Source: Maribacter algarum (ex Zhang et al. 2020) (GTDB lineage Bacteria; Bacteroidota; Bacteroidia; Flavobacteriales; Flavobacteriaceae). From it: a stretch of DNA of 64,000 nucleotides. Under the pieces are notes generated by a model, which ran no database searches, was not told the DNA's origin, and was given only the letters and a program-made list of their open reading frames with translations. Shown piece after piece: positions 8,808-17,544 of the stretch. A program made the position numbers and the translations under genes. Each line of letters opens with the position of its first letter. Position 1 is the first letter of the stretch. Where the stretch lies: the NCBI RefSeq assembly GCF_005885635.1, contig NZ_VATY01000004.1:310001-374000 (forward strand). Reading direction: 5' to 3'.

Positions 8808-9290
8808 TTACGCTCCGAGAGTCGCCATTTTGATAGCCGCAATGGCAGCTTCCGTACCCTTGTTGCCGTGTTTGCCACCACTGCGTTCTTGAGCCTGCTG
8901 CAAGGTGTTGTCTGTGAGAACACAAAAAATTACTGGAGTATTAAATTGAACATTTAAATCTTTGATTCCTTGAGCAGTTGCACTACAGACAAAATCAAAG
9001 TGTTTCGTTTCACCTTGAATAACACTTCCTATGGCGATAACGGCATCAACTTTGGTGTCCAATATCATTTTTTTACAGCCAAAAGTCAATTCAAAACTCC
9101 CTGGAACATCCCAACGAATAATATTTTCTGAACTGGCACCACAGTCTAACAAAGCTTCCAAAGCTCCTGTGCAGAGTTCTTCCGTGATTTCAGAATTCCA
9201 TTCAGAAACAACAATCCCAAACCGAAGGTCTTTCGCGTTTGGGATTGTTGCTTTATCGTAAACCGATAAATTTTTATTTGCCGTAGCCAT
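8808..9290 (-). CDS. ribH: 6,7-dimethyl-8-ribityllumazine synthase
   Basis: The 160-residue enzyme makes the last riboflavin precursor from 5-amino-6-ribitylaminouracil and dihydroxybutanone phosphate. Visible family blocks are FGIVVSEWNSEITEEL, VPGSFELTFG, AIGSVIQGETKHFD with the catalytic His, and PVIFCVLTDNTLQQA. Length is normal for the cytosolic icosahedral family. The start overlaps the stop of the upstream TPR gene as TAATG. The order TPR protein-ribH, divergent from recF, is a common flavobacterial arrangement. Confidence 0.95.
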   Translation of the reverse strand: MATANKNLSVYDKATIPNAKDLRFGIVVSEWNSEITEELCTGALEALLDCGASSENIIRWDVPGSFELTFGCKKMILDTKVDAVIAIGSVIQGETKHFDFVCSATAQGIKDLNVQFNTPVIFCVLTDNTLQQAQERSGGKHGNKGTEAAIAAIKMATLGA

Positions 9291-10057
9291 TAGTTTCCAC
9301 TTTTAGCCATTCCAATAAATGCATCAATTGTCTGAGCCTCATCAGATTTTGAAAACTCGTCTTTAATTCTTTGGAAATATCCTAAGGCCTTATCGTTTTG
9401 GTTTAATTCCAAGGCTGTAATTCCCGCTTTATATAAAAACTTTGGAGTTGTAAACTCATTGGCATTGTGGCTAATTGCCTGCTCATAATAACCTAAGGCA
9501 TCGGCCGCTTGACCTAGCTGCATGAACGCATCGCCAAGTCCGCCTTTCGACAAGGCACCCAAAACAGCATCATCAGAAGAGAAATCCTCTAAATAATCCA
9601 CAGCTTTCTCGTACTCATTCATATTTAGATAGGCCATTCCTGCAGAATAGTGCGCAAGGTTTGCTGCCTTTGTTCCATTGTATTCTTCAATGATTTCTAA
9701 GAATCCATATTTACCTTCAGCCCCTTCCAGCGCCAAAGTGAATAAGGAATCCTTTTGAGTTGGACTATTTACTGCTTGGTCAAAGTATTGCTGAGGATAG
9801 TACATTTCGTTTGCAGCACTTTCTTCCTTTGGAGCTTGAATAAACTGGTTATAGGCCAAATAACCTAATACACCGATAGCAACTACACCAATAATACCTA
9901 AAATAATATTTTGGTTCTTGGCAACCCATTCCTCACTACGAGAGGCACTTTCATCTAAGGTACTAAACACCTCAGCTGTTGTGCTTTCCTGCTCATCGAA
10001 CTGTTGCTGCTCCGCTTTATTTTTAGGTTTAAAACCTCTTTTCTTATATGTTGCCAT
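9290..10057 (-). CDS. Tetratricopeptide repeat protein with single membrane anchor
   Basis: The 255-residue protein has a basic, polar N-terminal tail (MATYKKRGFKPKNK), one membrane helix at about residues 50-69, and a C-terminal domain with three or four TPR units (for example AHYSAGMAYLNMNEYEKAVDYL and LYKAGITALELNQNDKALGYF). The architecture matches YfgM-type proteins, anchored by the N-terminus with repeats outside the cytoplasm. Such proteins are thought to assist envelope protein biogenesis; a role here is inference. It is translationally linked to ribH. Confidence 0.83.
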   Translation of the reverse strand: MATYKKRGFKPKNKAEQQQFDEQESTTAEVFSTLDESASRSEEWVAKNQNIILGIIGVVAIGVLGYLAYNQFIQAPKEESAANEMYYPQQYFDQAVNSPTQKDSLFTLALEGAEGKYGFLEIIEEYNGTKAANLAHYSAGMAYLNMNEYEKAVDYLEDFSSDDAVLGALSKGGLGDAFMQLGQAADALGYYEQAISHNANEFTTPKFLYKAGITALELNQNDKALGYFQRIKDEFSKSDEAQTIDAFIGMAKSGN

Positions 10058-10077
10058 CAGAATTTTTATTGGTCGCG

Positions 10078-10085
10078 CAAAAATA
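10078..10085 (-). promoter_or_regulatory. Candidate -7 box for the TPR-ribH operon
   Basis: TATTTTTG on the minus strand fits TAnnTTTG and leaves about 20 bases to the ATG at 10057. No convincing TTG element lies about 20 bases upstream, so support is only partial. Confidence 0.33.
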
Positions 10086-10182
10086 AAGTTTTTATTGAAA
10101 TCGTGAGCCGTATTTATTCGTTATTTTTCGATAATTTGCATCTTCTTAGGCGACTCGAATCAAAAATACTTCGGCACACGGA

Positions 10183-11262
10183 ATGCTTCTAAAGAATTTA
10201 TCACTTATCAATTATAAAAATTTTGAGTCGGCTGAGTTCGATTTCGACACCAAAATAAACTGTTTTGTAGGTGCAAATGGTATCGGAAAAACAAATGCTT
10301 TAGACGCTATTTATCATCTTTCTTTAGGTAAAAGTTACTTTAACCCTGTAGCCACTCAAAATATCAAACATGGCACCGATTTCTTTGTTATAGATGGAAC
10401 ATTCGAAAATGGAGAACGAGAAGAAAAAATTGTTTGCAGTCTCAAACGTGGGGCAAAAAAAATAATAAAAAGAAACGCCAAGGCCTACGAGCGTTTATCT
10501 GACCACATTGGTTTATTACCCTTGGTGATTATCTCTCCAGCTGACAGCGACCTAATTGTAGAAGGCAGCGATACACGAAGAAAGTTTATGGATGGTGTAA
10601 TTTCGCAGTCCGACAAGGCCTATTTGCAAGATCTTATCAAATACAACAAGGTGCTTTCACAACGGAATTCACTTTTAAAATACTTTGCTGCAAATCAAAC
10701 ATTTGACGCCACAACTCTTGCAGTTTACAATGAGCAATTAGTAGAGTATGGAAAGCCCATTCATAAGAAACGGACGGTTTTTTTGGAGACTTTTATTCCT
10801 ATTTTTATTGAACAGTATCGTATTATTTCTGGGGATAATGAGGTTGTTTCCCTTACCTATGAATCGAAACTTACCAATACGGATTTCCTCAGTTTACTAG
10901 AAAAAAACATTGATCGTGATAAGGCGCTCCAGTATACAAGTGTTGGTATTCACAAAGATGATTTGAGTTTTAAAATTACTGATTATCCTATAAAGAAGTT
11001 TGGAAGTCAAGGACAGCAGAAATCCTTTTTGATAGCACTGAAATTTGCACAATTTCATTTCATGAAGGAATTAGCAAAAACCACTCCTATTCTACTCTTA
11101 GATGATATTTTTGACAAGCTCGATGAAAATCGCGTGAGTCATATTATAGCGGTGGTTGATAATAAGAATTTTGGACAAATCTTCATTAGTGACACCCATC
11201 CTGAACGAACTGAAAATGTGGTGAAAAACATTCATCAGTCTTATAAAATCTTTAAATTGTAA
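10183..11262 (+). CDS. recF: DNA replication and repair protein RecF
   Basis: The 359-residue SMC-like ATPase loads RecA at single-strand gaps with RecO and RecR. It has Walker A at residues 30-37 (GANGIGKT), a signature region [17 protein letters not shown], and Walker B in [13 protein letters not shown]. Length and motif order are typical. It is divergent from the TPR-ribH pair and starts a three-gene run: a lipoprotein one base downstream, then a DUF721 protein. Pairing with a DUF721/DciA-like gene fits a replication and repair role. Confidence 0.95.
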   Translation: MLLKNLSLINYKNFESAEFDFDTKINCFVGANGIGKTNALDAIYHLSLGKSYFNPVATQNIKHGTDFFVIDGTFENGEREEKIVCSLKRGAKKIIKRNAKAYERLSDHIGLLPLVIISPADSDLIVEGSDTRRKFMDGVISQSDKAYLQDLIKYNKVLSQRNSLLKYFAANQTFDATTLAVYNEQLVEYGKPIHKKRTVFLETFIPIFIEQYRIISGDNEVVSLTYESKLTNTDFLSLLEKNIDRDKALQYTSVGIHKDDLSFKITDYPIKKFGSQGQQKSFLIALKFAQFHFMKELAKTTPILLLDDIFDKLDENRVSHIIAVVDNKNFGQIFISDTHPERTENVVKNIHQSYKIFKL

Positions 11263-11263
11263 T

Positions 11264-11683
11264 ATGAAGTATTTCAGTTTCATATTTTCTTTTTTAGTAC
11301 TCCTCGGATGTACCACAAAAATAGCTCAACAAGATATTTCAAAGCTTAATGGATATTGGGAAATTGAACAAGTTACCTTCCCGAATGGAGAAACCAAGGA
11401 GTTTACCGTAAATCCTACCGTGGATTATATTGAATTGGATGGATTGAAAGGTTTCCGAAAAAAAATGCAGCCCAAATTCGATGGAAGCTTTACAACTTCG
11501 AACGACGCAGAACCTTTCCTAATTCAAGAGAATAATGGTGAATTCAAAATCCATTATAAAAATGCCATGAGTGAATGGTCGGAAGTTATAAAATCAATTT
11601 CACAAGATAAATTTTCGGTTACAAACCATGATACCTTGACCTATACCTACAAACGTTTTCAATCCATTAATTTAGAAGAATAA
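11264..11683 (+). CDS. Small lipocalin-like lipoprotein
   Basis: The 139-residue protein begins with a lipoprotein signal (MKYFSFIFSFLVLLGC, lipobox LLGC, Cys16). The mature part has the LNGYWEIEQVTFPNG opening and alternating short strands seen in small lipocalin-like proteins of Bacteroidota. No ligand or partner can be named. It is wedged between recF and a DUF721 gene with 1-base spacing and a TAATG overlap, so it is co-transcribed with them even though its export signal sets it apart. Confidence 0.6.
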   Translation: MKYFSFIFSFLVLLGCTTKIAQQDISKLNGYWEIEQVTFPNGETKEFTVNPTVDYIELDGLKGFRKKMQPKFDGSFTTSNDAEPFLIQENNGEFKIHYKNAMSEWSEVIKSISQDKFSVTNHDTLTYTYKRFQSINLEE

Positions 11684-11979
11684 TGGCGAAACGACGAAAT
11701 GACAATTTGAATATGGGCGAAGCCCTGAATGAGTTTATTAAAGCTAACAAACTCGAAAAAGGCATAGACAAGGTAAATGCCAAAGAGGCTTGGGTAAACC
11801 TTATGGGCAATGGGGTCAACAATTACACGACGGCGGTTGAACTTCGTAACCAAACTTTATTTGTTTCGCTTTCTTCCTCAGTTCTCCGAGAGGAATTAAG
11901 TCTTGGGAAATCGAAAATTATCGCAATGCTGAACGAAGAATTGGGTAAGGAATTGGTGACAAAACTAGTTTTGCGGTAA
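11683..11979 (+). CDS. DUF721 (DciA-like) protein
   Basis: The 98-residue protein is of the DUF721 type: MGEALNEFIKANKLEKGIDKVNAKEAWVNLMG, then hydrophobic strands and EELSLGKSKIIAMLNEELG. The family includes DciA, the helicase operator that loads DnaB in bacteria without DnaC or DnaI. A similar role here is likely but inferred. The start overlaps the preceding stop as TAATG. A hairpin just beyond the stop closes the unit and separates it from the convergent ndk. Confidence 0.75.
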   Translation: MAKRRNDNLNMGEALNEFIKANKLEKGIDKVNAKEAWVNLMGNGVNNYTTAVELRNQTLFVSLSSSVLREELSLGKSKIIAMLNEELGKELVTKLVLR

Positions 11980-11984
11980 TAAAA

Positions 11985-12011
11985 AACCCAACAAGCTAAA
12001 CTTATTGGGTT
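11985..12011 (-). terminator. Rho-independent terminator after ndk, possibly bidirectional
   Basis: The arms AACCCAA and TTGGGTT (extended by CAAG/CTTA) form a hairpin between two convergent genes. Read on the minus strand it is followed by a run of six T, so it serves ndk best. On the plus strand the following bases (CCTTCAG) are less U-rich. Confidence 0.75.
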
Positions 12012-12032
12012 CCTTCAGTATAAATTATCAGT

Positions 12033-12452
12033 CTAGTAAATCTCTCTACCAGCAAAATGAAATGCACCTTCAATAGCGGCATTCTCATCACTATCTGAGC
12101 CGTGAACGGCATTTTCTCCGATACTGGTTGCATATAATTTACGAATTGTACCTTCGGCAGCTTCAGTAGGGTTTGTAGCACCAATCAAGGCACGAAAATC
12201 CTCAACTGCGTTATCTTTTTCTAATATTGCGGATACAATAGGTCCTCTCGTCATAAAATCAACCAATTCACCGTAAAATGGGCGTTCACTGTGAACCGCA
12301 TAAAATTCTTGTGCATCTCTCTTGCTCAATTGCGTATACTTCATAGCTACAATCTTAAAACCAGCAGAGGTAATTTTATCCAAAATTCCACCGATATGTC
12401 CGTTTTCAACGGCATCAGGCTTAATCATTGTAAAAGTTCTATTTGTCGTCAT
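12033..12452 (-). CDS. ndk: Nucleoside-diphosphate kinase
   Basis: The 139-residue enzyme passes the gamma phosphate of ATP to other nucleoside diphosphates through a phosphohistidine. It has the [14 protein letters not shown] start and the catalytic H117 in [23 protein letters not shown] and [14 protein letters not shown] are also conserved. It stands alone on the minus strand, with its own well-formed promoter at 12469-12498 and a terminator at 11985-12011. Confidence 0.96.
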   Translation of the reverse strand: MTTNRTFTMIKPDAVENGHIGGILDKITSAGFKIVAMKYTQLSKRDAQEFYAVHSERPFYGELVDFMTRGPIVSAILEKDNAVEDFRALIGATNPTEAAEGTIRKLYATSIGENAVHGSDSDENAAIEGAFHFAGREIY

Positions 12453-12468
12453 GTTTCAAAATTTTGTG

Positions 12469-12498
12469 CAAAAGTACAGTTTATTTGGCAATCGGCAA
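12469..12498 (-). promoter_or_regulatory. Bacteroidota housekeeping promoter for ndk
   Basis: Read on the minus strand, TTG (12498-12496) is followed by 19 bases and TACTTTTG (12476-12469). This fits the Bacteroidota consensus of TTG, 19-21 bases, TAnnTTTG. The -7 box ends 16 bases before the ndk ATG. It is the most complete promoter I recognised in the window. Confidence 0.65.
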
Positions 12499-12501
12499 GT
12501 A

Positions 12502-13527
12502 TTAATACGACTGTCTTAACTCTCCTAAAACCGCTCCTCCATCTCCCATCATTTTAAATACAACCTCGCCTTTATCGAAATCAAATTCTAACACTCCAAA
12601 GCTTTCCGTACTTACCACTTCTCCAACTCTAAACGGATTTGGTTCACCACTAAATTTAGAATAGGCATGTGTCAAACCACTACTTGTAAAATCAATCAAC
12701 GGGTAATTCATCCCTTCTATTTTAGTTTTTGAAAATTCTGAAATGTGCCGATCTCCCGATAATACAATGACACCCTTGGCCTTAGAATCTGCAACCAATT
12801 CATTAAACCGATCAACTTCGTGTGGGAAGTTGCCCCAGCATTCAAAACCGTGCTCGTTAGAGAGAAATTGAATACTACTTATTACAACATTGAAATCTGA
12901 ACTAGAATTGGCCAATTCACCTGCTAACCATTCCCATTGAACTTCCCCCAAAATTGAGCCCTCTCCATAAGTATTTGGTTTTAAACGTTTATTAGTTTCG
13001 GTATCTGGGGTAATCGCAGTCCGAAAATACCTCGTATCCAAAACAATAACCGAAACGGTTCCCCACGAAGTACGATAATGGTGAGACGTATAAACTCCTT
13101 CTTGTTTTCTTCTTGGGCTATTCTTTGGAACATCTAAGAAATTCAATAATTCTTGTTGGCTATCCTGTTTCGCTGAAAATTCAACTCCCCCATCATTTAA
13201 TCCGTAATCATGGTCGTCCCAAGAACCAATTACTGGAACTTCACTTTTCATGTCCTTATATCCTACTACCTCGTTTTGAGCCGCGTACGTGCGTCTTAGT
13301 TCGGTCATATCATCTGTGTCGGCATACACAATATCACCGCCCCATATCCAAACATCAGGATTAGAAGCCTTAACGTCATCCCACAATAGATTCGGCAAAT
13401 CGTGTTTATTACAGGACCCAAAAGCAATGGTGAAATCAGATTTTCCAATAGTGGCCGAAACCTGAGTTTTTGGAGTTTTACATCCGAAGAGAAATAAAAC
13501 ACTTAAAATTGAAACGAATTTTAGCAT
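12502..13527 (-). CDS. PhoD-like alkaline phosphatase family lipoprotein
   Basis: The 341-residue protein begins with a lipoprotein signal (MLKFVSILSVLFLFGC, lipobox LFGC), then FGSCNKHDLPN, WIWGGDIVYADTDD, SWDDHDYGLNDGG, DTRYFR and LSGDRHISEFSK. These are the metal and substrate motifs of PhoD-type phosphatases/phosphodiesterases. It should act at the cell surface or in the periplasm to release phosphate from esters or diesters. The start is set at 13527 rather than 13554, because the shorter form begins directly with the signal peptide. It is divergent from nrnA across 79 bases. Confidence 0.85.
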   Translation of the reverse strand: MLKFVSILSVLFLFGCKTPKTQVSATIGKSDFTIAFGSCNKHDLPNLLWDDVKASNPDVWIWGGDIVYADTDDMTELRRTYAAQNEVVGYKDMKSEVPVIGSWDDHDYGLNDGGVEFSAKQDSQQELLNFLDVPKNSPRRKQEGVYTSHHYRTSWGTVSVIVLDTRYFRTAITPDTETNKRLKPNTYGEGSILGEVQWEWLAGELANSSSDFNVVISSIQFLSNEHGFECWGNFPHEVDRFNELVADSKAKGVIVLSGDRHISEFSKTKIEGMNYPLIDFTSSGLTHAYSKFSGEPNPFRVGEVVSTESFGVLEFDFDKGEVVFKMMGDGGAVLGELRQSY

Positions 13528-13551
13528 CCTTATCTGTATTGGTTTATCCAA

Positions 13552-13559
13552 CAAAAATA
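13552..13559 (-). promoter_or_regulatory. Candidate -7 box for the PhoD-like gene
   Basis: TATTTTTG on the minus strand matches TAnnTTTG. It leaves 24 bases to the ATG at 13527, with AAGG next to the start. No clear -33 element is seen. Confidence 0.35.
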
Positions 13560-13593
13560 GCCTTTTAGGGTTTATCTCTGTATTATATTATTG

Positions 13594-13601
13594 TATCTTT
13601 G
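13594..13601 (+). promoter_or_regulatory. -7 box five bases before the nrnA start codon
   Basis: TATCTTTG matches TAnnTTTG and is separated from the ATG at 13607 by only CGCGC. The expected transcription start would fall on or beside the start codon. The same five-base spacing occurs at 7393-7400. Confidence 0.45.
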
Positions 13602-13606
13602 CGCGC

Positions 13607-14623
13607 ATGAATTCAGCCAATATTAAAGCGGTAGAGGAGCTGCTTTCAGTACCGCAGAGAATTGTCATTATTCCCCATAAAAATCCCGACGGTGATGCAA
13701 TTGGCTCTACACTTGCTTTATGGCACTACCTTAAAAATCGAGGTCACGAGGCTGTTATAGTTTCCCCAAATGACTATCCGAAATTTTTAAAATGGATGCC
13801 AGGCAATGAGCATATTCTAAATTTTGAGACGAAAAATTCACAGGCACTTGCGGCAATGCAAGAAGCGACCTTGATTTTTACTTTGGATTTTAATCACTTC
13901 GGACGAACGGGACAATTAGAACCCATCTTAGAAGCTTCAAACGCTCGGTTTATTATGATAGACCATCATCAAGCTCCGTCAAATTATGCTGAAGTGACCT
14001 ATTCAGATGTCGAGATGAGCTCCACCTGTGAAATGGTTTATAACTTCATTGAATTTTTAGGCGATACAAGTACGATTACCCCAGAAATGGCGAATTGTAT
14101 TTATACGGGAATCATGACTGATACCGGTTCCTTTAAATTCTCTTCAACGACCAGCAGAACGCATCAAGTTGTGGCCAATTTAATTGACAAAGGAGCAAAA
14201 AATACCGAAATACACAATAGCATTTACGATACCAATTCTCCAAGTAGACTTCATTTGTTAGGCTGCGCCTTAAAGAACATGGTCATCTTAGAAGAATATC
14301 GAACAGCTTATATCACCTTAAGTCAAGAAGAGTTAGATACGTACAACTATAAAAAAGGAGACACCGAGGGTTTTGTAAACTACGGACTAACCTTGGAAGG
14401 TATTCGGTTTGCAGTTATTTTCATTGAAAATAAAGAAGAGGGAATCATAAAAATTTCTTTTCGTTCTGAGGGTGACTTTTCGGTCAATCAATTTGCTCGA
14501 AAGCATTTCAATGGCGGTGGTCATGATAATGCCGCCGGAGGGAGGAGTGATGTTTCCATTGAGGAAACTGCAAAGTATTTCGTTTCCCTGTTAGAAGACT
14601 ATAAAGAGAATTTGAACGCATGA
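13607..14623 (+). CDS. nrnA: DHH/DHHA1 phosphoesterase, NrnA-like oligoribonuclease/pAp phosphatase
   Basis: The 338-residue protein has the DHH-family motifs: NPDGDAIGS (near residues 26-34), LDFNHFGR, IDHHQAP, and the DHHA1 glycine-rich block FNGGGHDNAAGG near the C-terminus. NrnA-like enzymes degrade short RNA oligomers and dephosphorylate 3'-phosphoadenosine 5'-phosphate in the cytoplasm. The stop overlaps the gldI start by four bases (ATGA). The nrnA-gldI-peptidyl-prolyl isomerase order is a familiar flavobacterial arrangement. Confidence 0.88.
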   Translation: MNSANIKAVEELLSVPQRIVIIPHKNPDGDAIGSTLALWHYLKNRGHEAVIVSPNDYPKFLKWMPGNEHILNFETKNSQALAAMQEATLIFTLDFNHFGRTGQLEPILEASNARFIMIDHHQAPSNYAEVTYSDVEMSSTCEMVYNFIEFLGDTSTITPEMANCIYTGIMTDTGSFKFSSTTSRTHQVVANLIDKGAKNTEIHNSIYDTNSPSRLHLLGCALKNMVILEEYRTAYITLSQEELDTYNYKKGDTEGFVNYGLTLEGIRFAVIFIENKEEGIIKISFRSEGDFSVNQFARKHFNGGGHDNAAGGRSDVSIEETAKYFVSLLEDYKENLNA

Positions 14624-15159
14624 GAAATTTAGTTTGCCTCTTATTATTTGTAGGTCTTATTAGCTGTGAAGGCCCAGTACCGAGACATCCTGTGAAAAGG
14701 AAAACCGGCAGTTCTATTGAAGCCTCTATAGAACGTAGCAAAAAACTACTTGCCCTTGAAGAATCAATTATGAAACAGGTTATAGCCAAGGATTCTACAA
14801 ACAGCTATTTGCAAAGTGACACAGGTTCATGGTATTATTATAATAAGAAAAATGAAGTTGCCATATATACTCCGCAACCTGACGATTTGGTTACCTTGAC
14901 CTATAATATCTTAAGTCTTTCAAATGACACCATATATAAAATGGAGGACATCGGAATCTTAAAATACAAAGTAGATAAACAAGAGCTTTTTCCTGGACTG
15001 AGAAATAGTGTGAAATTGCTAAAGGAAAATGAAACCGCTACCTTTTTATTTCCGTCTTCCTTAGGGTACGGTTATCCTGGTGATGGTGACAAAATAGGAA
15101 TTAATATGCCTTTAAAGTCAACTATAGCCATTTTGAAAATTGAAAAAGACAGTATTTAA
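14620..15159 (+). CDS. gldI: Gliding motility-associated FKBP-type peptidyl-prolyl isomerase GldI
   Basis: The 179-residue lipoprotein has a lipobox LISC (Cys16) and a C-terminal FKBP-like domain ending with the F-x-FPSSLGYGYPGDGDKIG block typical of the family. GldI is a gliding-motility lipoprotein of Bacteroidota, probably helping fold secretion or motility components in the periplasm. The gene overlaps nrnA by four bases. A second isomerase gene follows after 26 bases. Its presence suggests a gliding or type IX-secreting organism. Confidence 0.85.
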   Translation: MRNLVCLLLFVGLISCEGPVPRHPVKRKTGSSIEASIERSKKLLALEESIMKQVIAKDSTNSYLQSDTGSWYYYNKKNEVAIYTPQPDDLVTLTYNILSLSNDTIYKMEDIGILKYKVDKQELFPGLRNSVKLLKENETATFLFPSSLGYGYPGDGDKIGINMPLKSTIAILKIEKDSI

Positions 15160-15185
15160 AAACTAAATTATTTAAAATACCATTC

Positions 15186-16334
15186 ATGAAAAAAGCATTA
15201 CTATTAGTATTAAGCATCTCAATGATACTTTCAAGCTGTAAATCAAGCAAGTATCCTGATTTAGGAGATGGGGTTTTTGCCGATATACAAACTACAAAAG
15301 GTGATATTGTTGTAAAATTGGAATATGAAAAAGTTCCGGTTACCGTGGCAAATTTTATCTCTCTGGCAGAAGGTACAAATACCTTCGTAGCGGAAGAATA
15401 CAAGGGTAAAAAATTCTACGATGGCCTTATCTTTCATCGGGTTATGAAAGATTTTATGATACAAGGCGGAGATCCTCTTGGAACAGGAATGGGAAATCAA
15501 GGGTATAGATTCATGGATGAGTTCAATGACTCCTTGGTTCATGATAGAAAAGGAGTTCTTTCGATGGCCAATTCAGGGGCGAATACCAATACAAATGGCA
15601 GTCAGTTTTTTATTACGCACAAGCCAACTCCTTGGTTAGACAAGATACACAGCGTATTCGGGGAAGTTGTATTGGGTATGCCAATAGTTGATTCTATTGC
15701 AAACGTTGCAGTAGCCGGCCGTAATAGACCAGTTGAAGAAGTTAAAATGAACACTATCGAAATCATTCGCAATGGAAAAGAAGCCAAGGACTTTGATGCG
15801 GTAGCAGTGATGACTGATTATTTCAATAAGGAGGGGGAACGTTTAGCAGCCCTAGAGGCTGAGAAAAAGGCTAAAATGGAAGCCGTTAAAAAAATAAAAG
15901 AAACCTTTGTCGCAGATTTAGCTTCTCAAAAAGCCAAGGCGAAAGCATATCCTTCAGGATTGAAAGTATTAATACTTGAAGAAGGTTCAGGGGAAAAGCC
16001 GGGAATGGGGACCAAAGTTTTAGTAGACTATGCTGGTTTTTTAGAAGATGGAACTTTATTTGATACCAGTAAAGCCAGTGTTGCGGACACCTATGGAATG
16101 TTGGATCAACTTACTCAGATGCATCGCGGAAATTTATCCCCAAGCCCAATGGATTATAGTCCTGATGCACAGCTCGCCCCTGGTTTCAGGGAGGGTCTAT
16201 TGACAATGAAAGTTGGCGATAAGGTTCGTTTGTTCTTTCCATCTCATTTAGGATATGGTGATCGTGATTATGGCCCTATACCCGGGGGGTCAAGTTTAGT
16301 TTTTGACCTCGAGATTACGGGTCTGGCCCAGTAA
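15186..16334 (+). CDS. Cyclophilin-FKBP fusion peptidyl-prolyl isomerase lipoprotein
   Basis: The 382-residue protein has a lipoprotein signal (lipobox LSSC, Cys18) and two different isomerase folds. Residues about 30-195 are a cyclophilin with FHRVMKDFMIQGGDP, NTNGSQFFIT and HSVFGEVV. A charged, Lys/Ala-rich helical linker (about 210-260) leads to a C-terminal FKBP domain with VDYAGFLEDGTLFDTS and FPSHLGYGDRDYGPIPGGSSLVF. It probably acts as a periplasmic chaperone at the inner or outer membrane. A strong terminator follows at once. Confidence 0.88.
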   Translation: MKKALLLVLSISMILSSCKSSKYPDLGDGVFADIQTTKGDIVVKLEYEKVPVTVANFISLAEGTNTFVAEEYKGKKFYDGLIFHRVMKDFMIQGGDPLGTGMGNQGYRFMDEFNDSLVHDRKGVLSMANSGANTNTNGSQFFITHKPTPWLDKIHSVFGEVVLGMPIVDSIANVAVAGRNRPVEEVKMNTIEIIRNGKEAKDFDAVAVMTDYFNKEGERLAALEAEKKAKMEAVKKIKETFVADLASQKAKAKAYPSGLKVLILEEGSGEKPGMGTKVLVDYAGFLEDGTLFDTSKASVADTYGMLDQLTQMHRGNLSPSPMDYSPDAQLAPGFREGLLTMKVGDKVRLFFPSHLGYGDRDYGPIPGGSSLVFDLEITGLAQ

Positions 16335-16340
16335 AAATAT

Positions 16341-16368
16341 AAATCCCGCCACCAAGCGGGATTTTTTA
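16341..16368 (+). terminator. Rho-independent terminator of the nrnA-gldI-isomerase unit
   Basis: A perfect eight-base-pair stem (AATCCCGC/GCGGGATT) with a six-base loop is followed by a T run. It starts seven bases after the isomerase stop codon. Confidence 0.85.
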
Positions 16369-16432
16369 TTTCTTCACTCCCCCTGAAACAATTTGTATTT
16401 TTAATCCGTTAAACAATAAAATCCTCCTTGCT

Positions 16433-17500
16433 ATGAGAAGAATATGTCTTAATCTAATCTTAGTTTGTCTTTTAATATCAACCACATCATGTAGTTCGTC
16501 CGATGAGCCTGTAGTGAACCCAGAGATTTCCGAAGATCAGACTCCTAAAGAAGAAGAAGAAGAAGAAGCACCTGAGAATCCAGTTACAGCCAGCTCAATA
16601 GTCGATATTCATGGTCAACTAAGCGTCTCTGGAAAAAACCTTGTTGATAAAGATGGAAACATAGTCCAATTGAGAGGTATGTCTTTATCTTGGACCAATT
16701 GGTGGCCGCAGTTTTATACCAAAGAAGTCGTACAATGGTTGAAGAAGGATTTCAAAGCTACCATAGTAAGAGCCTCCATGGGAATTGAAGACCCAGGAGG
16801 ATATCTTGAAAACAAAGAAAGTCAAAAAGCACTTATTTTTACTGTTATAGACGCTGCGATTGAAGAGGGTCTATACGTGGTCGTCGACTGGCATAGTCAT
16901 CATGCCGAGGACAGTGTTGAGGAAGCAAAAATCTTCTTTACTGAAGTAGCACAAAAATATGGAGACCAGCCCAATATCATTTACGAGACCTATAACGAAC
17001 CGCTAGATACTCCGTCTTGGAATGATGTAATCAAACCCTATCATGAAGCCGTAATTGCCGAAATACGCAAATATGACCCCGATAATGTTGTCATCGCTGG
17101 CACTCGGACTTGGTCACAACGTGTTGATGAAGTAATTGGCAACCAAATTGAAGATGATAATGTGATGTATACGCTGCATTATTATGCATCTTCACATAAA
17201 CAAGAACTTCGTGATTTAGCAAAAACGGCCATTGACGCAGGCATTCCCCTTTTCGTTACCGAACAAGGTGTTACAGAATATACCGGCGACGGATTCATTG
17301 ACATTGTCGAGGCCAATACTTGGTGGGATTTCCTTGACGAAAATAATATCTCATGGCTCAACTGGTCAATAGCGGATAAGGAAGAAAGCTCTGCAGCTGT
17401 AAAACCAGGTGCTAGTGGTAGCGGTGAATGGCCCGATAGTATGCTGACCCAATCAGGATTAATGGTAAGGGAAGAGCTTAGGGGGAAAAACCCTAATTGA
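16433..17500 (+). CDS. Glycoside hydrolase family 5 (cellulase-type) lipoprotein
   Basis: The 355-residue lipoprotein has lipobox TTSC (Cys20), an acidic linker with a run of Glu (residues 40-45), then a GH5 domain. The catalytic acid/base is E189 in TYNEP and the nucleophile E277 in FVTEQG. RGMSLSW, VRASMG, VVVDWHSHHA and TLHYYA are also typical, pointing to the GH5_2 endoglucanase group. It should cut beta-1,4-glucan or related polymers at the cell surface. It stands alone after a terminator, with no SusC/SusD pair nearby, so it is not in a visible polysaccharide utilisation locus. Confidence 0.87.
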   Translation: MRRICLNLILVCLLISTTSCSSSDEPVVNPEISEDQTPKEEEEEEAPENPVTASSIVDIHGQLSVSGKNLVDKDGNIVQLRGMSLSWTNWWPQFYTKEVVQWLKKDFKATIVRASMGIEDPGGYLENKESQKALIFTVIDAAIEEGLYVVVDWHSHHAEDSVEEAKIFFTEVAQKYGDQPNIIYETYNEPLDTPSWNDVIKPYHEAVIAEIRKYDPDNVVIAGTRTWSQRVDEVIGNQIEDDNVMYTLHYYASSHKQELRDLAKTAIDAGIPLFVTEQGVTEYTGDGFIDIVEANTWWDFLDENNISWLNWSIADKEESSAAVKPGASGSGEWPDSMLTQSGLMVREELRGKNPN

Positions 17501-17544
17501 TGCTTGGGTATTCGAAATCATTCTACGAAAAATAAAAAATATTC

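Noticed and set aside
8744-8923. Extended start of the MalY-like gene
   Set aside because: The extension overlaps ribH in another frame and lacks protein-like composition.
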